DNA of 8,188 nucleotides from positions 1 through 8,188 of the forward strand of contig JASHZU010000173.1 of assembly GCA_030042375.1 (NCBI GenBank), in the 5' to 3' direction. Positions 1-6,100 of the stretch are shown here, one piece after another. This DNA is from Verrucomicrobiia bacterium. GTDB lineage: Bacteria; Verrucomicrobiota; Verrucomicrobiae; Limisphaerales; UBA11358. Position 1 is the stretch's first letter. Every line of letters begins with the position of its first letter. The notes beneath the pieces were generated by a model. That model worked only from the letters and a program-made list of their open reading frames with translations. It did no database searches and was not told the origin of the DNA. A program made the position numbers and the translations under genes.

Positions 1-798
1 AAGAGTGGGGTCAGTATCCAGATAATTTGTCTCAGTGACGCTCATTAAATAATTAAAAGGCCCGCTCGAATCTGTGGCCCGGCTGATAATGTAGCCCACG
101 GCACCAGGTACAGGGGCCCAGGTAAGAAAAACATTCGTCGAAACAAAACTGCCCGTAAACGAACCGGGTGCACTGGCCGGTGGCGCAGGCAACGGGATTC
201 CGACGGCCGGAGATGAATTAGCACTGGGGCCGCCCGTACCATTGGCAATAACCGAGTAACTATAAATGCTGCCATCAGTCGGAGAAGTATCGGTGTAACT
301 CGTGCCGGTATTGGTATTGTTAAGCGTAATGGTGTCAAGCGTATTGGATGCTCCGCCGCCATTATCGAACATCGTCGAACGTTGAATTGTATAAAAATCC
401 GCTCCAGAGGATGCGTTCCAATTAAGCGTTACGCTCTGATGGCCAATACTTGTGACAGCAAGGCCGCTTGGCGCGGCAGGGGCACCGTTGGATAAACTTG
501 GCGAGGGCGTTGTGCCGGTGCTTTGCGAGGAATTGACGCTGGTGCCGGTAGGATTTACCGATTGCACAACATAATAGTAAGTCGTGCCGTTTGCTGCAGT
601 CGTATCGAGGTAAGTTGCATTGTTCCATCCGCTACCACAGACGGGACCCGTAACGCCGTTCGTAATGGAAACATAGCCACTGCCGGGAGTGGTGGAGCGT
701 AAAACATTATAGCCGGTAGCGCCGGGCGTGACGGGCCAGCAAACCAAATTACAATTGTTGCCCGCATAACCGATGACACTTCCCGGCGGCGGCGGAAC
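1..798 (-). other. Tandem fibronectin type III-like domains in the PL4 lyase
   Basis: After the CBM-like domain, a Pro-rich linker (VPPPPGS) leads into three FnIII-like units. Unit 1 (residues ~692-788) has LVCWPVTPGATGYNVLRST and YYYVVQSVN. Unit 2 (~797-892) has PSGLAVTSIGHQSVTLNW, YTIQRST and YSYSVIANG. Unit 3 (~895 to the window edge) has VFLTWAPVPGAVGYIISRAT and is incomplete. The recurring pattern is a Trp in 'LxW', then 'GAxxYxIxRS/A', then 'YxYxVxAxN'. Such repeats are common spacers in secreted bacterial glycan-active enzymes. Unit 1 holds three cysteines (C707, C711, C745), which could allow a disulfide. Confidence 0.8.
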
Positions 799-2871
799 AT
801 AGCCCGTTAATTCCAGCCGGATATAGTCATACATGGCGTGGTTTGCGAAGTAACCGCCCTTGCGCATTTGGATGGTCATGGTGTTTTGCCCCACATTAAG
901 CATGCTACCCGGGAATGTAATGCGCTCGTCGGAGAATACACTGTTGATGCCTTCACGAATTGTGGTGTCACTTTCATTTCCCGAGCCACTGTAGGCCGGG
1001 AAAAAACCGCTGGAACTGTTGGCATTCGGAGTAGATGTGACGCCGGTTGCTGTGCCAAGGTTATTGCCGTTTACCGAGACAATCAGCGCTCCCTGATAAT
1101 CGGAAGCCAGACCGAGGTAGAGCGAAGCCATAGCGCCATTGGTCGGGGCGGTGGCAAGATTAAAGGTAATGGTCGAAGCGGACGGATCATAATTTCCGCT
1201 CAAATCGGTCACAATGGGTTGTACGAAATTCCAATCGGTCGTCCAACGGCTTTGACCGACGATGTAGTTTGGCCCATTGGGAAAGTCAAATGGGTATTCC
1301 AAAAATTTACTCCAGATGGGCATTGGTTCGGTGGGGCTTGGGCCAATATCACCCACCCAATAGTCTTCACCGTGCCGGAACTTGGCCCCGGTACGGTCCG
1401 GATAACCGATTTCGAAAACAGTCGCACCAATACGAGTCGGCGTCCACATCACAGGACCCAGATTATTTGTGGCTCCAGCCGTTATGGTGACACTAAATGG
1501 CGAAGACGGAATATCCACTGTGTTTGGGGGGCCGCCACCAGACAGCGGTTGAGACTGAAAAGTTCCCGGGGTTCCGGGACCAAATGCAAACAGTGTATAG
1601 TTGGTGCCAGCGATGACATTTGGGATTGTGAAATTGCCATTGGCATCTGTTTTAATCCAAAACTGACACGTCTTCATCCATTGCTGAAAGTCGTAGATGC
1701 CATCTACGGTGACGGGCTGCTGTATGACGCCCACCCACATATTGGAAGCAGAAGCGTTGAGATTGCCGCTATCGCTGATCACCATTTGGCCTGTCACGGC
1801 ACCGCGTTGGGAGGAAGACGCATAGTTGGTATTGCTGAACCAGGAATAAGGCCATGCGGTTTCTTCGGCCGAAGCCTGTGCCAAGGCATCGGCATAAAGC
1901 ATTTGCGCCGCCTGATTGGTCACAGTGATGGCATTGGTAATGTTGTTGCAATAAATAAAATATGGCCCATAGACTTTGGACCAAATTTCTCCATTGCCCC
2001 AATTGCCATCCGTGCCAGCACTCCCATAATGGCTGCTTTCATAATAGTTGAGTATCGTGGTTCCAATATGGGACATCAGGTCGCGCTTCATCGGGCCGTC
2101 GCTGTAATACTCCGCGCTGGCGGAAACCTGCCAAAGCCCAACATTAGCGCCCCCGGTCCCCACACTACTCCAGCCCCATACCCGTTGAACCCCAAAATCG
2201 GCGCTGTATTTGTATTTGTCTTCGTAACGACCCTGGTAAATCCCATTGGTCCATAGAAAAACCTCGACTGGTGCACCGAGCACGCCAACGGAGCCGGCTG
2301 TCGGCTGAACCTCCATAAGGCGATTGCGCGCTGCATCCACAGACATCCAGTTAAAAATAGAGCCAGCATAAATATTATCGCGGGTTTCACCCATATTCAT
2401 CGGCGAATCCGCGTTCCGGTGACTAAAAATGGTGGTGACATAGAAACCCGGCGAACCGCGCAACATCGAGAAATGAACATCCATGGTCCCATTTGTGGCC
2501 GAAGTGCTTAATAAATCAATTTCGCAATAATTGTCATTGTTAGACACGACAGAGTAATTGAATGTACTGGTACCAAAACCACCCGTTTCCCAGTATAACA
2601 TCCCACCATCCGTGCCTCCGGAAAGCAGAGGGGTTGTCACCACAGTCCCGCTATTGTCATAGGTGTAATTGATTTGGTTGATAGTTGCACCGGCGGTCGT
2701 GCAGAGGATAGAAACAATACCATTGGACATGGTTACCGTGCCGTCCCCATTATTCACCACGGCAACATTCGGACCAGTGCCGTTGCCGCCGCCGGGGATA
2801 TTAGCAAAAGAAAAAAAATCAAAATTCAGAAGCACCAATGCTATCGCCAGGTAATAAACCAAAAACCTCAT
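1..2871 (-). CDS. Secreted PL4 rhamnogalacturonan lyase with C-terminal FnIII domains (3' partial)
   Basis: Predicted to cleave the rhamnogalacturonan I backbone of pectin by beta-elimination, outside the cytoplasm. The frame is open for 957 codons from ATG at 2871 to base 1, so the C-terminus is missing. Residues 1-23 form a signal peptide (core YYLAIALVLLNFDFF, likely cut after SFA). Residues ~33-310 resemble the RhgB-type catalytic domain, with ETR (R164), the DKYKYS motif (K219) and DLMSHIG (H268). K219 and H268 probably match the catalytic Lys and His of fungal and plant PL4 enzymes. GEIWSKVYGPYFIY (295-308) closely matches the plant GEAWKKVFGPVFVY-type segment. Residues ~356-433 form a small carboxypeptidase-regulatory-like beta domain. 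Residues ~479-690 form the CBM-like domain, from FEIGYPDRTG to MYDYIRLEL. Three FnIII-like domains follow at ~692-788, ~797-892 and ~895 to the edge. The family call comes from remembered motifs, not a search; substrate specificity within PL4 is inferred. Classic PL4 enzymes end near the CBM-like domain, so the FnIII tail is an addition. Confidence 0.92.
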   Translation of the reverse strand, partial: MRFLVYYLAIALVLLNFDFFSFANIPGGGNGTGPNVAVVNNGDGTVTMSNGIVSILCTTAGATINQINYTYDNSGTVVTTPLLSGGTDGGMLYWETGGFGTSTFNYSVVSNNDNYCEIDLLSTSATNGTMDVHFSMLRGSPGFYVTTIFSHRNADSPMNMGETRDNIYAGSIFNWMSVDAARNRLMEVQPTAGSVGVLGAPVEVFLWTNGIYQGRYEDKYKYSADFGVQRVWGWSSVGTGGANVGLWQVSASAEYYSDGPMKRDLMSHIGTTILNYYESSHYGSAGTDGNWGNGEIWSKVYGPYFIYCNNITNAITVTNQAAQMLYADALAQASAEETAWPYSWFSNTNYASSSQRGAVTGQMVISDSGNLNASASNMWVGVIQQPVTVDGIYDFQQWMKTCQFWIKTDANGNFTIPNVIAGTNYTLFAFGPGTPGTFQSQPLSGGGPPNTVDIPSSPFSVTITAGATNNLGPVMWTPTRIGATVFEIGYPDRTGAKFRHGEDYWVGDIGPSPTEPMPIWSKFLEYPFDFPNGPNYIVGQSRWTTDWNFVQPIVTDLSGNYDPSASTITFNLATAPTNGAMASLYLGLASDYQGALIVSVNGNNLGTATGVTSTPNANSSSGFFPAYSGSGNESDTTIREGINSVFSDERITFPGSMLNVGQNTMTIQMRKGGYFANHAMYDYIRLELTGYVPPPPGSVIGYAGNNCNLVCWPVTPGATGYNVLRSTTPGSGYVSITNGVTGPVCGSGWNNATYLDTTAANGTTYYYVVQSVNPTGTSVNSSQSTGTTPSPSLSNGAPAAPSGLAVTSIGHQSVTLNWNASSGADFYTIQRSTMFDNGGGASNTLDTITLNNTNTGTSYTDTSPTDGSIYSYSVIANGTGGPSANSSPAVGIPLPAPPASAPGSFTGSFVSTNVFLTWAPVPGAVGYIISRATDSSGPFNYLMSVTETNYLDTDPTL
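2803..2871 (-). other. Signal peptide of the PL4 lyase
   Basis: Residues 1-23 start MRF and continue with a long hydrophobic stretch (VYYLAIALVLLNFDFF), then SFA before NIPGGG. This fits Sec-dependent export with signal peptidase I cleavage after Ala23. There is no lipobox cysteine, so the protein is not a lipoprotein. The position supports ATG 2871 as the true start, because the hydrophobic core begins three residues in. Confidence 0.85.
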
Positions 2872-2931
2872 AAAAAAGGGGGGCGTTGGGCTTCAAATAT
2901 ATTCCCAATTTTTAGGATTCCGAAACAACAT

Positions 2932-2960
2932 ACTGTATTTCACCTTAGTTACCAAGGCAA
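2932..2960 (-). promoter_or_regulatory. Candidate sigma70-type promoter for the PL4 lyase gene
   Basis: On the minus strand TTGCCT (2960-2955) and TACAGT (2937-2932) are separated by exactly 17 bases. Each hexamer matches four of six consensus positions (TTGACA, TATAAT). Transcription would begin near 2925, giving a leader of about 54 bases before ATG 2871. The promoter rules of this lineage are not well known to me and the region is AT-rich, so a chance match is quite possible. A weaker alternative is TATATT at 2901-2896. Confidence 0.27.
2943..2957. promoter_or_regulatory. Imperfect 15-base dyad inside the candidate promoter
   Basis: CCTTAGTTACCAAGG reads nearly the same on both strands: six of seven base pairs match around a central T. 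It lies mostly in the spacer between the candidate -35 and -10 hexamers, where a repressor operator could sit. It is short, there is only one copy, and no regulator gene is visible in the window. Confidence 0.18.
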
Positions 2961-3037
2961 TGCGCTAAACCCATTGACATATCATTAAATTCTTGGACGC
3001 ATGTTATAGCTTTTTATAATTCGTTAGCCATCCGGGT

Positions 3038-3069
3038 ACTGGTAGCAGCGCTGCAACGCGCCAGTTTTT
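3038..3069 (+). terminator. Possible plus-strand terminator-like hairpin with T-run
   Basis: ACTGG (3038-3042) pairs with CCAGT (3061-3065), and the plus strand then continues TTTT. The 18-base loop includes the perfect palindrome GCAGCGCTGC (3045-3054), which can form its own short stem. Read on the plus strand this resembles an intrinsic terminator, but no plus-strand gene feeds it. On the minus strand the hairpin is followed by ACCCGG, so it lacks the U-run expected for ending the PATR transcript. Confidence 0.22.
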
Positions 3070-3096
3070 AGGCTGACGCGTTACCCCATTAACAAT

Positions 3097-3112
3097 AGTG
3101 CCCTTTAGCACT
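3097..3112 (-). terminator. Weak stem-loop downstream of the PATR gene
   Basis: On the minus strand AGTGC and GCACT form a five-base-pair stem around a six-base loop, followed by ATTGTT. It lies 30 bases past the TAG stop of the PATR gene. The stem is short and the following run is not pure T, so it is at best a weak terminator or a 3'-end stabilising hairpin. Confidence 0.15.
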
Positions 3113-3141
3113 GTTTTGCCTTCTCCTGGCGCAGGTTGACC

Positions 3142-6100
3142 CTATTGGACCAGTCGGTAGAACACGCAGCCGTTCCCCGAATTTATAGTCATGTTTGTGC
3201 TGGTAACCGACGCACTATTTGGCACGTTGACCCAATTCGTGCTGAGGCCCACATTTAGTGAGTTGGTTTGTATTTGCAGTATGTAACCCAAATAGGAGCC
3301 TGGCCACGACAACGTCAGCGTATTGCCGCTGACAATGAACGATAAGTGTGGCTGGGCTGTTATGACAAGCCCGCCATTGGTCAGGGTGATAGAGCCATTT
3401 ACAGCAAGGTTGTTCTGCCAAATATAGTTGGTTTCCCCAGTCGGGTCTGTGGCGGGCAACTGCACAGAAGCGAAGCCCGAGACAGGTTGATTGAATAGGG
3501 TGAATGTGGTTCCATTAAATAGGCCAGGCCCGATATTGGTAACCACAAGAGTGGCCGTCGGATTAATGGTGAAGCCAGGTGCGGCCACTTCACCGCAAGT
3601 AGGCGTATTGGTGCTATCGAGATTTATATTGACAGCTCCGGACAGCGAAGCATTGCTGGTGACGTTGAAAGTGCCAATGGGCAGCCCAACATTAAATATT
3701 GAACCCTGATCCGCTTGCAAGAAGCCGTTAAGGGTTCCCACACCAGCCAGGGTCTGGCCGTCCACGACTTCAAATATGCTATTGGTGACCAATTCCTGCG
3801 TGGCCCCGCTAGGCAGCGTAAAACTCAGATTGCTGACGTAGCCCATATCACTGGCATCCAGCACCGCGGAAGCTGAGGCGATGGTCACATTTGTCGAGTT
3901 AGTCAGGACAACCGGGGCATCGAGTGCCAACACACCATTACTGATGATGGTAGGACCAGTATAACTTATTATATTGGTTTCGAACGCGATGTTAGTAACA
4001 GTGAACAAACCGTTGAGCGTTATGTTGGTTACAAGAACGCCACCGCAATTCAACGTGAAGGTACCGCTGCCCACTTTAATGAGCCCGTTGCTGTCAATAA
4101 TGCCGCCCGTGTAAATGGTACTCTTGTTTAGACCGCCGATCTCCAACATGACAGACGCATCGCCGTCATTGTTCCCCGCTTCCGTACCAGAGATTTCGTC
4201 TGAACTGTCACCGCCCGACAAGGCGCCAATCGGGAAGATAATACCGGGTGTATAACCCAAAACACCTCCAGCACCAACTTCTATATCGCCCGCATGAAAC
4301 AGCACGTTCGTAGTCATAATGACATTGGCGTTTGGCAAACCATTAGTATCACCGCAACCAATGTTGCCATCACCTGCAGAAATCCCCGAAAAGTAAATTG
4401 TGCCGGTAAACGCGGACCAATTGGCAAAACCGCCGCGCACATAAGTTGCCTGGTAATTTAGGATCCCTGCTCCGGTTAACGCGCTGTCAACATCACCGCG
4501 TTGTGAGCCTAGAATTGTCACATTCGCGCTCGCGGGGACGACGATAGAATTCGTCAGCGGAGGATAAGTTGGAACCGTGCTGCCTGTGTTGCCACAGACG
4601 ATTAGCGTGGTATTGGTGCCAGTCAGTGTAATCGGACCGGTTCCGGGCGCATATTGGTTTTCACCTGAATTGACAAGTGCATCACTATTAGGGGCGCCTA
4701 AAGCCAGCGTGCTATTGCTGACAACGACGCCTCCGCTAAATGTATTGATGCCCGGGGTCGTTTGAGGGATACCATTCGGAGCATTCGTTGACGGATTAAG
4801 TGTCAAGGTGCCGGGGCCGGTTACAAAGAGGGCAGTCTTGGCCCCTGTTGTGCCATGATCCACAATAATCCCATTAAATGTCGTGCTGGCTGTGTTCAGC
4901 ACAGTCAAGACGCTTGTTGTGGCTGTAGAAGTGGAACTATTGGTAATCATTGCGTCCACATCATTTGTCTCACCGGAAAGGGCATTGACCGTGACACTAA
5001 AGCCATTCAAGTCAAATATACCCGCAGAAGAGGCCTCATTATCCAGATTAAACTGGCCAGTTGAACCAGCCACGCTGTTTGCGTCCGGCAATTGATTATT
5101 CGCCGTGATTTTTACCACGCCATTGCTGATGGAAGTGTCGCCCTGGTAGGTCAACGTCCCGGTCAGCGTAACCGTGCCTGATCCTTCGTCAGCCAACAGC
5201 CCCGATCCAGAAACGCTGGCTCCAAACGTCACCGCGCCTGACCTGTCAAGCATCAACGTGCCGTTATTTGTCACAGCATTATTGGTTCCCAGGCTGCCAA
5301 GGGCGCCGTTGTTAAAGCCCACCTGCAATGTGCCACTGCTGATGGTGGTCAAGCCGCCATAAGTGTTGTTGTTCGTCAATACTACCGTCGAACCACCGGT
5401 GGTATTCACCGTCACGCCGCCGTTGCCACTAATGACCCCATCCACATAGTGAGTTCCGCCATCGCCCTGCGCAAACACGAGTGCGCTATTGTTGGTTATA
5501 ATTACATTCCCGGTGCCAATATCGCCCGGACCGCCACTGCCAATCTGCAAAGATCCGTGAAGGATCGTCGTTGTGCCAGTGTAGGCATTGGCTGTTTCCA
5601 TGATCAGCGTACCGGTGCCATCCTTTGTCAGGGAGCCATTGCCACCGATGCTGCCACCGCCATTTACAAACGTATAAACAGGCACCACGGTATTGCTAAC
5701 AATAACAGATTTAGGTTCAAGAGAAGCCGTAAGCTCAGGACTGGTATTGTTGCCTGTCTCTGAATCATTAAAGATCACAGTATCGCCATTGGTAAATATC
5801 CAGGATTGACTGTTAACAGTATTGAGCCAATCCGCAGTAGCGGTGTCCCAAGGGGTGTCCGTTCCGGGCCAGAGTAACACATTCGTAGCGCTGGCGGCCA
5901 AAACCAGAGCTATTTGGCCTGAAACTGAGCTGTCCAATGTTGCCGAAGTATTCGGCTGAGGAGAAGCCGGAGGCGGTATATTGCCGACTCCGCCGGATAA
6001 CGAACCTGAATACGTCATAATAACGTACCTGCCGAGTGGCAAGGTGCCAACGAAATTCAATGAAAGGTTGCCGCTATTGATGGCCAGAGGACCAGTAACG

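Larger units (their letters stand above)
2872..3141. other. Intergenic gap between the two minus-strand genes
   Basis: This 270-base gap has two parts of different character. The part from about 3021 to 3141, next to the PATR gene stop, is GC-richer and contains several short dyads. The part from 2872 to about 3020 is AT-rich and holds the candidate promoter for the lyase gene. I see no tRNA, no riboswitch-like structure and no confident small gene. The 45-codon open stretch after the TAG stop is described separately. Confidence 0.7.
3004..3141 (-). other. 45-codon open stretch in frame after the PATR gene stop; possible intergenic repeat
   Basis: Directly after the TAG at 3144-3142 the same frame stays open for 45 codons to TAA at 3006-3004. 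The peptide begins GQPAPGEG, continues KTVLKGTIVNGVTRQPK and NWRVAALLPVPG, and ends LTNYKKL. Its composition is basic and hydrophobic, unlike the Asn/Thr/Gly-rich PATR protein. The annotated protein already ends with a complete lineage-typical tail (VFYRLVQ), so this is unlikely to be a normal extension. No in-frame ATG precedes it. I suspect a dispersed noncoding intergenic repeat, or a remnant of one, that happens to be open; this is an inference I cannot test here. Confidence 0.3.

Noticed and set aside
838..2256. A 472-codon open frame on the plus strand
   Set aside because: It lies wholly antisense to the PL4 lyase, its translation has no recognisable domain and an unnatural composition, and the minus strand carries clear family motifs over the same bases.
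2088..2390. A 100-codon minus-strand frame that starts like a lipoprotein (LFLTGC lipobox)
   Set aside because: It is out of frame within the catalytic domain of the PL4 lyase. The lipobox-like start is a chance product, and the rest reads as low-quality Gly/Pro/Arg-rich sequence.
2896..2901. TATATT as the -10 box of the lyase gene
   Set aside because: The hexamer 17 bases upstream is TTCGGA, a poor -35 match, so the TTGCCT/TACAGT pair was preferred, although neither is strong.
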